Shown: piece after piece, positions 45,557-55,493 of the stretch
Numbering within the stretch: position 1 is the first letter of the stretch
How the letters are laid out: the number at the start of each line of letters is the position of its first letter
Source of the DNA: Armigeres subalbatus
Lineage: Eukaryota > Arthropoda > Insecta > Diptera > Culicidae
Assembly (NCBI RefSeq): GCF_024139115.2
Contig: NC_085140.1
Coordinates: 160,544,452-160,608,451 of the forward strand
Reading direction: 5' to 3'
DNA length: 64,000 nt
Position numbers and translations under genes: made by a program
The notes under the pieces: generated by a model
What the model saw: the letters and a program-made list of their open reading frames with translations, nothing else
The model's database searches: none
What the model was told of the DNA's origin: nothing

Positions 45557-45984
45557 TAGTTGGTTGATTAGATTGAGAGTTAGAATGAGGCTTTATCTAG
45601 TAAAATAATACATAAATTTTTTAACTGGTTTTTGGAATTCGTCTATGTCAAAGCCTCATTTCTGTTGGGCACCTAAACTTGTTTGTGACGTGACTCGCAA
45701 AATATGTTTGTTGTGGCACATATGCTTTTGTGAGGGCCTGAATACATGGCCAAAGCTCCTCCCCAATTAATATACGATCTGGCATTGTTGTAGGCAAATC
45801 ATTGCAGCTCAGCAATATAAATATAAAGCATAAGGAATTTCTTCAAAATTTTCCTAAAGGAATTCTTCAGAACTTCTTCTAGCAATTCCTTGAAAACATT
45901 CTCCGGGAATTCTTTCAGAACTTTGCAAAAAATGCCTTCATGAATTCTTTCCGAAAATCTTTCAGTAATACATTCTGATTTTTC

Positions 45985-46056
45985 TTTGTTTAGTTTTTTT
46001 ATGTCTTTGTTTCGGCCCAAGGCTGGCTCGTCTCGTAGAATTTTTTTTTGTTTAGT
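45985..46056 (-). mobile_element. Ultra-short retroposed insert (52 bp) with 10-bp TSD
   Basis: TTTGTTTAGT is duplicated at 45985-45994 and 46047-46056. The insert on the minus strand carries ACGAGACGAGCCAGCCTTGG, then GCCGAAACAAAGACAT and an A-run tail. It shares GAGACGAGCCAGCC with the insert at 25580. The inner stem GCC-TTG-GGC is kept; the outer stem is degenerate. Flanking T-runs make the exact edges uncertain by a few bases. Confidence 0.7.
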
Positions 46057-46487
46057 GTTTATATTAGTAATTCTTTCAAAAATTTGAATAGTAGTGGACG
46101 TAATTTTTAAATTATTTACGGAAAAAAAATCTGGAGGAATACTCAAGCAAATTTTTGGAGGAGTTTTTGAAGAAATTCATGAAGGGTGCAGGAATTTCCA
46201 AATGAATTTTTGAAGGCATTTCCTAAAAAGAAACTGAAAGAATTTTCGAAAATAATTCCAGAAAGAACTGCTAAATGAGTTTTTGTAGGTATTTCTAAAA
46301 GACCTAGAGGAAATTCCAGAGGAATCCATAAAAAAATCTGAAGGAATTTCTACAGAAAATCTCAAAGGCTTGTTGATGGGTAGAGAGAAAAGGTGCGAAA
46401 TGTTATGTTACTAAAGTCGATTCGATGGATACGGGGAATTGACTGATATCCCATTGTTATTAGCTGTTTATGGAACAGCTTCTCGCA

Positions 46488-46562
46488 AGGGCCGCTGTTG
46501 TATAATTGGTAATACATCCATGTACTCAATAGAAAAGTGTGGGTTCAAGTCCTTCCGACAGC
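46488..46562 (+). repeat. tRNA-like sequence (pseudogene or SINE head)
   Basis: GCTGTTG at the 5' side pairs with CGACAGC at the 3' side (7 bp with one wobble), GGGTTCAAGTCC resembles a B box, and TGTATAATTGGTAATACA resembles a D arm. A possible anticodon loop GTACTCA (anticodon ACT) is flanked by an imperfect stem, and the T stem has a mismatch. A TTTTTT run follows 9 bases later. The mismatches argue for a pseudogene or SINE head more than a working tRNA gene. Confidence 0.4.
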
Positions 46563-48414
46563 CGAATCTTTTTTCGCAATTTATCATAAAAAAACACCTT
46601 AAATGGCAAACTTAACTGTGTGTATAAAAATTGAACATCTTTTCCGATAAACGAAAAATCTGACTTACCTCACAAGTCATTGAGCAAGAAAAAATCTCAA
46701 AGGCATTTACGAAAAAATCCTAATACGTTATCAGAGGAAATGCCTACTGGTATTTCTGAAGTAATTCCTAGATTTCTTCAGAAATTCCTTCGGGTATTTT
46801 CAGTAATCTATTCGCAATTTCCTCCAGAAATTCCTTTGGATTTTCATCCGGTAATTTCCTCGGAAATTGCCTCAAGGAGTTCTACAAAACTCCCCCGTAA
46901 TCGAATTCCAGAAGTCTTTCGGAAATTCTTTCGGAATTTCCTCCACATATTCCTTCAGGAAGGAAAGGAAAACCTTGGAAAATTCGTTTAGGTATTCTTC
47001 AAAAAAATCCTTAAGAATTCCAAGCAACTTTAAGCAACTTTAAGCAACTCCGACAATCTTAGATTTTCTCGAGAATTCCGTTGGACATTCCGTCAAGACG
47101 TCGTTCAGAAATTCCTCCAGGGATTTCTTTGGAAAATCTGCCGAATTTTTTAAGGGTATAAATCTAGAAATTAAATAAATGTTGAAATTTTCAAGATATT
47201 TCTCCAAAAATTCGAAGGGTTTCTAAGAAATATTCTAGAACTTCCCTCAGGAATCCTTCAAGTCAAAACTTCCTCCAGGATTTTTTTTAATTAAATTTCT
47301 TTGGAATTCCTTCAGGAATTGCTTTGTAGAATCCTCTACAATTTTTTCAGTAATTCTCTTCGGATATACCCTCCAAAGATCCTTCACAAATTTCTTCAGA
47401 AATATCTACAGAAATTGTTTTTGAAGTTCCTTCGAAAATTATTTTAGAATTCCTCCAAAAATTCTCTAAAAAATCCTTCTGAAATTCATTAACGGATTCC
47501 TTTAGAAATTTCTTTAGGCATTGAAAATTTGCTAATTTTTTTTTTCGGAAATTAATTTGGGAATTGCTTCGGAAGATTCTCTTAGGAATTCCTTCGGATT
47601 TTTTTAGAAATTACTTAGCAAGCTACTTGACAATTTTTCCTGCAATCTCCATAGGAATTCCTTCAGAACTACCGTAGAACTTCCTTAGAAAATTCCAGTA
47701 TGTTTGATAACTCCAGGAAGAATTTTTTGGCCATTTTACTCAGGATTTCTTTACAACATTCTCCATTTCTTGTGATTTTTTTCGGGGACCTCGGGAATTC
47801 ATTCAAAACTTCTTTAAATTTTTTTTTGAAAGTTTCTTCGAAAATATCTTCAAAAATTGCCTTTGGGATGCATTCAGAAATTCTTTTAGGATTTTTTTTA
47901 AATGTCTGTAGGGATTTTTCCAAAATTTCTTTGAAAGGTTCCTTCTGATTTTTCTTCAGGAATTCTTTCCGTTTCCGTCTTCAGTTCTTCAGGAAAATAC
48001 TTCAAAAATTTTAAAAACTATTTCATTCCTTAATAAATTTCCGAATGAAATCCAGCAGGAATATTATTTGATTTTACTAGATGAATTTCCCAAAGAGAAC
48101 TTGAATGGATTTTACCTAGAACACCTACATGATTTTTCGCAGAAATTCTCATAGGGTTACCGAGGGGTACCAAGACGAGCTCGGCACAGTGACACCTATG
48201 AGTAGAGTTCTCTAAATCTTTTTCAATAGGTGTCCAACTAAAAATCTTTCCTCTTCCCCAGCATTCCCAAGGACGTGGCCAGGGCAGATGTCACCTGTTG
48301 TAGAGAACCTTGCTTCCATCTAAGAGATAGTCTCTTACAAAAGGCTATGTTTGTACCACCTACGAATTGCTGAATGCTAATGCTAGATTCTCAAGGAATG
48401 ACATTTTCCAAGTA

Positions 48415-48604
48415 GGGGAACAGACGGCTTTGGCAGGTTTTGTTCTATTATTGGCAGGGGGGTTTTTGTCGACCGAATTTTATGAAATTTGGCCACAATA
48501 TTCTTTGATATGCAAAGAATGTTTGGGCCAAATTTGAGCATAATCAGTCATAAAAAAACCCCTGCTAATAATAGAACAAAACCTGCCAAAGCCGTCATTA
48601 CCCC
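48415..48604. mobile_element. Hairpin MITE, GACGGCTTTGGCAGG family, copy 2
   Basis: TA|GGGGAACAGACGGCTTTGGC at the left, inverse GCCAAAGCCGTCATTACCCC|TA at the right; TA at 48413-48414 and 48605-48606. Homologous to 36242-36416 through both TIRs and the middle (GGCC, AATATTCTTTGATATGCAAA). 190 bp, near-complete hairpin. Confidence 0.9.
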
Positions 48605-48837
48605 TAATTATGAATTTAAAAAAAATCCCGGTTTCCTCCAGAAATTCTTTCAGGAACTCCACTAAGAACTTTTTTGGCATATTTAACTAAATTTAAGGGA
48701 TAATATTCATTTTGGTTGGCCATCGCGTACCAGTAGTATTACTCAGCCAGTGCGCATTTTCAGTTATGTTAATTTCAACAACATTTTGTAATCAGGTACG
48801 TCAGCAATTGACTATTGAATGTGCTGTTTGATTATTG

Positions 48838-49128
48838 GCAACCGTATAATACATATTTCAATTTTCGACATTTTTGTTTCATAAGGGCAAAAGTCGCAAA
48901 CGTAAACATTGACTTCTTTTGCTGATGTCAGGAAGATTAGAGACTTCTGGCGGTATTTTCAACTTCCGTTCGATAGAAGGCGCGGAGCGCCACCAGTTCC
49001 AAGTGGTTGTAAGCTGGAAGCGGTTCTAGTTGTTGAGGAATTTGCAGGAAAAGGCATTGTTTACGTTTGCGACATTCGCCCTTATGAAACAACAGTGTCG
49101 TTTTAACTGAAGTCGATTTTTATACGGG
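48838..49128. mobile_element. Inverted-repeat MITE, TTCATAAGGGC/GTCGCAAACGTAAACA arms
   Basis: TTTCATAAGGGCAAAAGTCG and CAAACGTAAACA (48876-48909) are mirrored by TGTTTACGTTTG and CGACATTCGCCCTTATGAAA (49058-49090). Weaker inverted similarity extends outward to CCGTATAA at both ends (near 48841 and 49122). About 290 bp, nested in the GCCGCC-armed element close to its right arm. The exact ends and TSD are not clear. Confidence 0.7.
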
Positions 49129-49325
49129 TTATTCGTACTGTGTGAATCAAAAAATCCGCGTTAAGTTAATTTTTTCGGCCATTGATTTTTTCATCCACGC
49201 CGGTTCACGCCGCCGCCGCCGATAAAACCCAACGGCGCGCCGCCGTGACGCCGCCGCCGCCGGGGCAAAAGTGACCACCACGCCGCCGCCGCCGATTACA
49301 TGACCGGCGCACAGGTAATGTGCAG

Positions 49326-52230
49326 TCTATTTTGATCTAATTTTAACTGTTGTAGAACTAGAAATTTAGAAAGCGATAGATAATAAATATTTAAAGTATT
49401 AGCTTAAATTGTTAATAGTTTGCTTAAACTAATCAAACTGTATCTCAGAAACGGAAAATGAAACGACAAACCTTATCTTGAATATGTTATCGATAAAGTT
49501 AGCATAGTAATCATTTGTATAAGACTATTAACCGTGCATCCGAAAAAAAAAGATCAAAACATTCTAGATGAAATTTACATTGATCATGAATATTGAAAAT
49601 ATTCTTCATTCTTCTATATTTTTGAGAGTTTTTTTTTCTCAGAGAGTATATAAATTTAACAGTTTCCTAATGTATATTTGATGACTATTTGAACCTTTCA
49701 TCAAGCACATTTTTTAGAGTGAAAAGCTTTTAGGAGATGTAAGAAAATAACAAAATCGTACAAATATCTACATATGTAACAACAACTAGCTGACGTGCCA
49801 AATTTCGAACCCTCCATGAACACACAACACTCATTCGGTTTCCTCAAAAATGACCAACAGACATCCAATTGCATCTGTTGCAAAATCCTGTTGCTATCGA
49901 ACATCCTTTTTTTTTGGTTGGTGATCGATTATGATTGAAATTGCAATTCTCTCTAACAACAAAGCCAGGAGCAAAAACTAGAATTCGTTGCACTGCACGC
50001 TTCGACTGGTCGAAGTCCGTAAATTCCAACAAGCCTGTTGTTGTCGCCGCTGTACAACAATGCCAACTAATTGAACTACACTCCACTTTCCAAGCGTCGC
50101 CCTATCAGCAACACCATAACCGCCGGTCCGGACCGATAGATGACGAATCGATGGTGATCGAAATTTATAATCCCATGCGGGTAAAGTGCGGGTCCTTCAC
50201 GTACAAACCACGTCAACAACGACGACCATGTGGTGGTTTGGTGTGAAACGAGTGTGTTGCTCAAAAATGGATCAATTTTAGTGTATCACCTGACTGAGTT
50301 CACGTTTCACAAGTGTGCGGATGCTTACGGACGGAGATCCTCCAGGAGCCTTCTTCGGCGAAGCCAGACAGGGGACGCCTTTGTCGTTTCCAATCGTGGT
50401 CGGTAACCATCCATTTCTCCGCAGTCGTTTCGGGAAATATGCAAAATATCACGTTCATATCGATGTCGCACACGGTGACGGATGTGTGTACATATGTGTA
50501 TGTATGTATGTATGTGTGCAACTCACCGAGGGCGGTTGGCGGAAATCGAACCGGCAACCGCAATTTTAGATGAAATCTGTGCCATCGACATTGCTCGCTA
50601 CCTGGCATGGTTACCGATCCACCACCCCACCACCTACCCAGGGCGCGTGGTTTTTCCCAGCATCCAACCTGAAGGGATTTTTGTTTTTACTCGGTTGGTT
50701 ATCGTTGGATTTATGTCGGATCGCTGTGTTATATGCGAGAGAAAGTGGCTTGTTTGTTTCGTCGTCTGGATGACGGCCAACCGAACGACCGACCAACAAC
50801 ACGATGCGTACCATCATCATCATCACCATCACCATCATCGTGGAGATTGGATTGGACGAATGGTACTAGTTCAGGGGGATTTTTCTGTAATTTTCCGAAG
50901 CATTTTTTATCCGTTGTTTTGACGGACTTCGTATGGTTTGCGCCGCTGTCACGTTTATTCGGTTAGTAACTTCAGGTTTGGTCCTGTTGATTGGCATTTT
51001 TTTTGTATCGCTATTTCCGTAGGGGATTGAGAAGTGTTCTACATACGGATGTCGGACAAATGATGGAATGAATTGCAGGAAAGTAGAAGTTGACATGTTT
51101 TTAGCACCAATCCACTTATCAGCAACATTCTATTCTCACGAAGTCTACAACTACCAAGTTCGATGGTGTTTTTTTTTTCAAAAACAGTAATTGTGATGGT
51201 GATGGTGGAAACAGCCTTGTGTTTCGGTTTGCCATTTAGGCTTTCTGACCTAGATGAACTGCCAACGTAGCCTCGTGAACTGTTAGAACTAATGATATCG
51301 CGCTTTTTAGAAGTTTTTCATCCTTTGACGCATATAAAGAGCCATTGCAGGAAAATTAGTTTGATCGGCTGTAGAAGCCTATTTGTATATCAGGTAACCG
51401 ATTCCGCATCGATGGCTATTCCGGGAAATTCATCCGAAGATTTGTTGGCATCAGCTCTTTAGATGTCTTTGCAAATGGATACAAACACCTCAATCTTGCA
51501 AACTAGTTAGAGACTATCAACGTGAACAGGTTCTGATCAGTGATACCCTCATTCCACAACGCGGACAAAATTTTCAAAAAAATGTTTGAAACGTGGACAT
51601 TTGCCATATCCCCCTTCTCCTGAAATCCATTGGACAACCCCTTATCGGAATGCTGTATTGAGCTGTGCTGAAGTAGGTTTGCAATGATTCGCGAAGGTCG
51701 CCATTGTTCGACACCCGCCAACATATTTCGCCTTTTAACGCCTTCGGCTGACTCCTGCCCGGCACCCTGTAGCACCGAATTTGCCCCAGCCACGATACAA
51801 AAGTAGACGGTATATTTTTGTGTTCTTTTACGATCTTGCCAACCAAGCCATTCTTTGCCGTCGTTATTCAATAGGCCTCCAATCTACCGTTCCAGCCTCT
51901 GCAAATGCCGTTTTGGCATGCCCCGCCACTGTCGCTTTGAGCTGCGGTTGTCCAAGCCTATCCTCGCCGTCTCCGTTCCAGCCTGCCGCCATCGAGTCGC
52001 CATTTAGCCATTACAAAGCCCGATTCTGCAAGCCTCGCTGTCGCCGCTTCTATATCTCCTCGACATCTCCTGCCCTCGACAGGTCACCGCCCAGCCGCAG
52101 CAAAGCTTCTATTACTGACGCTTTCCCGCCGCCGTTCCATTCTTTTACAGGCAAACGTCAGGTCGCCATCTGGCCACAACTCGGCCGCCTGCAAAGCCCG
52201 CATTAATCAAATCCAGCTCTTGCTGTTCGT
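49326..52230. other. Low-repeat stretch, no confirmed gene
   Basis: It includes a (TATG)n run at about 50493-50518, a (CAT)n run at about 50810-50840, a duplicated 79-bp block at 50404, and a C-rich block at 51780-52200 with loose CGCCGTC/CTGCCG repetition. Open frames up to 146 codons (50482-50922) run through the microsatellites and are not convincing. A 122-codon minus-strand frame at 51503-51871 has no domain I recognise. Confidence 0.45.
50404..50482 (+). repeat. Duplicated 79-bp block with splice-like edges, copy 1
   Basis: About 85-90% identical to 53441-53519, same orientation. The shared core runs ATCCATTTCTCCRCAG, then CACGTTCATATCGAT, then CACACGGT. CATTTCTCCGCAG|T resembles a 3' splice site and CACACG|GTGACG a weak 5' splice site, which would bound a 50-nt exon. 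It could be a duplicated mini-exon or an unrelated repeat. The plus frame reads HFSAVVSGNMQNITFISMSH. Confidence 0.4.
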
Positions 52231-52234
52231 CGTA

Positions 52235-52798
52235 CACCCAGTTTTGTTTACACGGTTTGGTTTAAGTCAATAATGCGTCAATAAAAAAATGACCACATGA
52301 AAAAAAAACCCAGATTAATCCACCTAGCGTTGGTGATGCCTTTCTCACATTTAGTTAAGACACCAACCTTATATGGGGCTTAGTTGGTTCGATGTACCAT
52401 ATTCTTCATAGCTTTTAAACGCAATGACCGATCGTTATCAAATTCAATAGTGATCAACAAGGCTTTGAAAATCAGTTGAGTATTACTATGCGAAAAGTTG
52501 TCTAATGTTTTTTAAGCTTTTGTGCACACACATACACACATACATACACACGGACAGACAGACATGTGCTCAGTTCGTCGAGCTGAGTCGATTGGTATAT
52601 ATCTCTATGGGTCTCAGAGGCTTCCATAAAAAGTTCGTTTTCGTAGTGAAACGATAGCCTTTCGGTACAATTTCGATGTACGAGAAAGGTAGAAAAACAT
52701 ATATAATCAAAAAAAAAATCAGGTGGTTTTTAAAAAGCTGTGAAAGTTTAGGTTACCCAGAATTTAATGAAGACCAACCGTGTAAAAAAACTTGGGTA
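52235..52798. mobile_element. TIR element, ACCCAG...ACACGGTTTGG family, copy 2
   Basis: Left TA|CACCCAGTTTTGTTTACACG with GTTTGG, reversed right TACCCAAGTTTTTTTACACG with GTTGG|TA. Length 564 bp. Most of the interior (52300-52690) is a minus-strand copy of the dispersed repeat seen at 14193, with tail AGGTGGATTAATCTGGG and a (TGTA)/(GT) microsatellite at 52530-52565. Whether the repeat inserted into the MITE or is part of it cannot be decided from one copy. Confidence 0.6.
52300..52690 (-). repeat. Dispersed repeat with CCAATCGACTCAGCTC block, minus orientation
   Basis: On the minus strand: CGTACATCGAAATTGTACCG, ACCCATAGAGATATATACCA, ATCGACTCAGCTCGACG, a TATG/GT microsatellite, then the tail GGTGGATTAATCTGGGTTTT. 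Colinear in its first 150 bases with 14210-14440. It links the tail fragments at 8010 and 19500 to this family. Confidence 0.7.
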
Positions 52799-53802
52799 TA
52801 CTTCGATAACCCATTCTTCGGCCACTGTCAATTCCGCTTTTATTGGAAGTTTCGACCGCCATCTTTCGTCTGGCCACTACACAGACTCGGCTACTACAAG
52901 TTAGACAAGAACTGTTCGCATCACCTTGCCGTAACCGTCTCCTTGGTGGTATTTCGCCAGCATACCGTCACCGAATGAATAGTTCAAAATGAAATCATAA
53001 CGTCCACATAGGGCCAACTCCCTCTTGCTAACAACGCCTTGGAACCCGGGAGAGAAGTTACCTTTCATACACACTCCGGAAACTGCCTTTGGTTGTGAAT
53101 CAACAGCTCGGAGCTCAGACAAGGGGTCTAAAACAGTATCAGTCCATAAAGTAAGTCAGTGAAGGTCTCTGAAAGTCTTTGTCGATGAGCGTAAGTCCAA
53201 GAAGGTCTGCAAGGGTCGCTGAAGCTGAGAAAAGACCCAGGAAGATTTTTGGGGACCCGAAAAAGTTTACGAAGCACTGTGAACGCTCACAAAGAAAATC
53301 CCCTCGACAATTTCTGTAAAGTTCGACGATGTTCCTCGCCGGTCTGTTAAGTTTAGAGAATTCCGACACGAAAATCCGTAAAGATAAACGAATTCTGCAA
53401 AAATCTCAGAAGGTTAGCAAAGCCTCACGAATGACTCAGATGGTAATCATCCATTTCTCCACAGTTGTTTCGGAAAATATGGAAAATGTCACGTTCATAT
53501 CGATTTCACACACGGTAAGATTTAAGTAACCGCGAATTGTGCTCGAGTTTTGCTGCCTAGGCTTCCATCCACTTGATAAAAACAAGGTAGATTCTTTGCT
53601 CCTTGTCCGATATCCACTCTTTGGCTCAATCTCTGATGCTTCTAGTGAAATATCAACGGTCACTAGAACAATCACCCCGATTTGGAGCTGGTAACGCACA
53701 ACAGTCACCCCGTGGTCCATTAGCCTACAGATGGTCAATCGAGTCGCATTTGACTCAATTACTTTCGGTTATAGCAACTTGTTTACCAGACCAGATTGAT
53801 TA
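52799..53802. other. Low-repeat stretch with second copy of a 79-bp duplicate
   Basis: It contains the block 53441-53519, homologous to 50404-50482 (CACAG|TTGTTTCGG and CACACG|GTAAGA edges). The segment 52850-53120 is GC-richer and non-repetitive but has no recognised domain. Loose AAGGTCTG/AAAGTC repetition occurs at 53150-53410. Confidence 0.4.
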
Positions 53803-54050
53803 AACCAACTAGTGGTGGTTACAATGACGACAGTGGTCGTGTGTCCGTTAAAGAAGGTGGACGAACCTTTGTTGAGCGGCACAAGGTCCACTGTATCGAA
53901 CGAGTCAAGCAAAGCAATATATCGGCGATCAGACAGTCGACATTATTGCATTGCTTGCCTCGCTCGATACAGTGAACCTTGTGCCGCTCATCAAAGGTTC
54001 TTTAACGGATACAAGACCACTGTCATCAATGTTACCACCACCAGTTGGTC
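53803..54050. repeat. Inverted duplication (hairpin of ~110-bp arms)
   Basis: CCAACTAGTGGTGGTTACA through GAACCTTTGTTGAGCGGCAC, GGTCCACTGTATCGA and AAGCAAAGCAATA (53803-53920) is mirrored by TGCATTGCTTGCCTC, TCGATACAGTGAACCTTGTG, CCGCTCATCAAAGGTTC and GTTACCACCACCAGTTGG (53948-54045). The right arm has a small deletion and several mismatches. No TSD is recognised. Could be a palindromic MITE or a local inverted duplication. Confidence 0.75.
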
Positions 54051-54379
54051 TATACTCCCCAGATATCACCCCAAGGCCAAGGTGGCGCTACGATGCCACC
54101 AACTTGCGGCATAAGACCACTTCCTTCGACTGGTATTTGAAAAAATACGCAGGCTGTTCCCAAACACTGTCCTTGATGCCACTGTTGCCTTCATGCCGCA
54201 AACCAGCTCCCGGCCATGATGAAGGGCACTACGTCGGTGGTCGGACGAAACACGTCGTGGGGATAAAGTGAGGAGTAAGGTCCCTCCGAGCGTTAAGGAG
54301 GCTTCCCGTTGATCGTCTTGACAAGATAAGGCCTATATAGAAAAGCACTATGAATGCATCAGTAGTTCCTGAAGCTAAA

Positions 54380-55445
54380 AGAAAACAGTTCTAGTTCTTG
54401 CTTCGTTAATCCCGACCTAATCCTCTGCCGAGCTTTGGGGAAGATGATTCCCAATCCTTCTCGATCCACATGATCGTATCAACTCGGATACCTCCGAGGT
54501 GGCGAACACATTTGAGGAATACTTTGCTGGTCTAGTTTGTAAGCGTTTACACAGCCGAGTTCCTGACAAACTTTCGAGTCCCCCCGGATTCACAAAATGC
54601 CAAACAATATTTCAAACTGTCATTCACAGTTTTCAGCCTGTACTTCTCTTTCTCTCTCAAGAAGCAACGGGAAACATTTCAACTCTAATGTGATCAGTGT
54701 TGGTAGAACCATACTCAAATCTCAATAATCGGGGCTTCAAGCACGAATTAACTCGCTTGCGATTTTGCGGGGAAGGCATTGCACTTGAGTTTCTCGGATA
54801 GAATCGCTTCTCTCACTCGCCAAGAATTTATTTCGCAAAAATGCGTCTAAACGTCATCGAGGCGTATGATTTGTTCACATATGGATTTATTAGCCATTGT
54901 TTTACGCGAAACTTTTTAATTCACTACATTCAACAATGAAGAACACGTAAACATCATGCACTGAGAGTTATCGCAATTCAAATCATGCGCGATTCCCTGG
55001 ACTGCCTGGACCATGATTCTCATGGGATTTGACAAAGGATGATTTGAATCACCGATGAGATTTGAGATTTTTGCCAACACTTAATGTGATAAGACATCCC
55101 TTGCATAAATACATTGCTCCATCTGTTAAAATCGTGTTCCTGGAGTTCGGAAGCTAAGCTTGGTTCGACCAAACCTTCCCGGGGAGTGCTGTAAAAGCCA
55201 TGTCATTCCCATCCCATAAAACTACATTACTTCTCGGGACGTCACGAAATACCGGCCCATCTCGCTGATTTCTTGTGTCTTCAAGGTCGTCAAGAGATTG
55301 GTGAACTGGCGGCTACAGGACATATTTGAAGCCGAAGGCAGATTCGGTTTGCGTCAGCACGCATTACGCCCAGGTTACGGTACGGCTTCCTACTTCACAA
55401 GTTACGGAGATATCCGTCAACAATCTTGCTATTGTTTTAAATTTC
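54380..55445 (+). pseudogene. LINE (R1/I-like) reverse transcriptase N-terminal remnant
   Basis: Near 54485-54600 the linker before the reverse transcriptase reads EVANTFEEYFAGLVCKRLHS. Near 55230-55420 the first reverse-transcriptase blocks read YRPISLISCVFKVVKRLVN, RRLQDIF-like WRLQDIFEAEGRFGLRQHA and LRPGYGTASYFTSYGDI, as in R1- or I-clade LINEs. About 550 bases between the two parts are not recognisably LINE and may be a further insertion. A frameshift near 55180-55240 separates the IPIP block from YRPISL. The catalytic core is missing; inactive. Confidence 0.7.
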
Positions 55446-55493
55446 TTCACAGGGCGCTTATTACACGCTTCTTCCAAGTACTAATCGGGAACC

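Larger units (their letters stand above)
45830..48165. repeat. Large degenerate field of GGAATTCCTTCAGAAATTCC repeats
   Basis: More than 80 imperfect units combining GGAATT, CCTTC/GAAGG and AGAAATTC at roughly 24-30-bp spacing, densest at 46690-47960 and mostly in plus orientation (TTCCTTCAG), with 45960-46370 partly reversed. It is interrupted by the mini-insert at 45995 and the tRNA-like block at 46488. Similar fields are common in Aedes genomes; I do not know a name. The unit is partly self-complementary. Confidence 0.8.
44990..49325. mobile_element. 4.3-kb hAT-like composite with GCCGCC-rich arms
   Basis: ATGTGCAG is duplicated at 44990-44997 and 49318-49325, within a 10-bp direct repeat AATGTGCAGT. 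The left end is TAGACCTGTGCGCCGCCG and the reversed right end TACCTGTGCGCCGG. About 110 bp at each end consist of clustered GCCGCCGCC blocks in inverted orientation (45001-45105 and 49198-49316), very different from the AT-rich interior. An 8-bp TSD with TAG-starting TIR fits hAT. The interior is a field of GGAATTCCTTC repeats plus nested MITEs, with no transposase. Confidence 0.65.

Noticed and set aside
46488..46562. Functional tRNA gene
   Set aside because: Acceptor stem and B box are present, but the T stem and anticodon stem are mismatched and the anticodon is atypical, so I list it only as tRNA-like.
50482..50922. 146-codon open frame on the plus strand
   Set aside because: It starts in a TATG microsatellite and ends in a CAT repeat (poly-His), with no domain in between.
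52850..53122. GC-richer block as a host exon
   Set aside because: Open on both strands for 70-100 codons but with no recognisable domain and no convincing splice pair.
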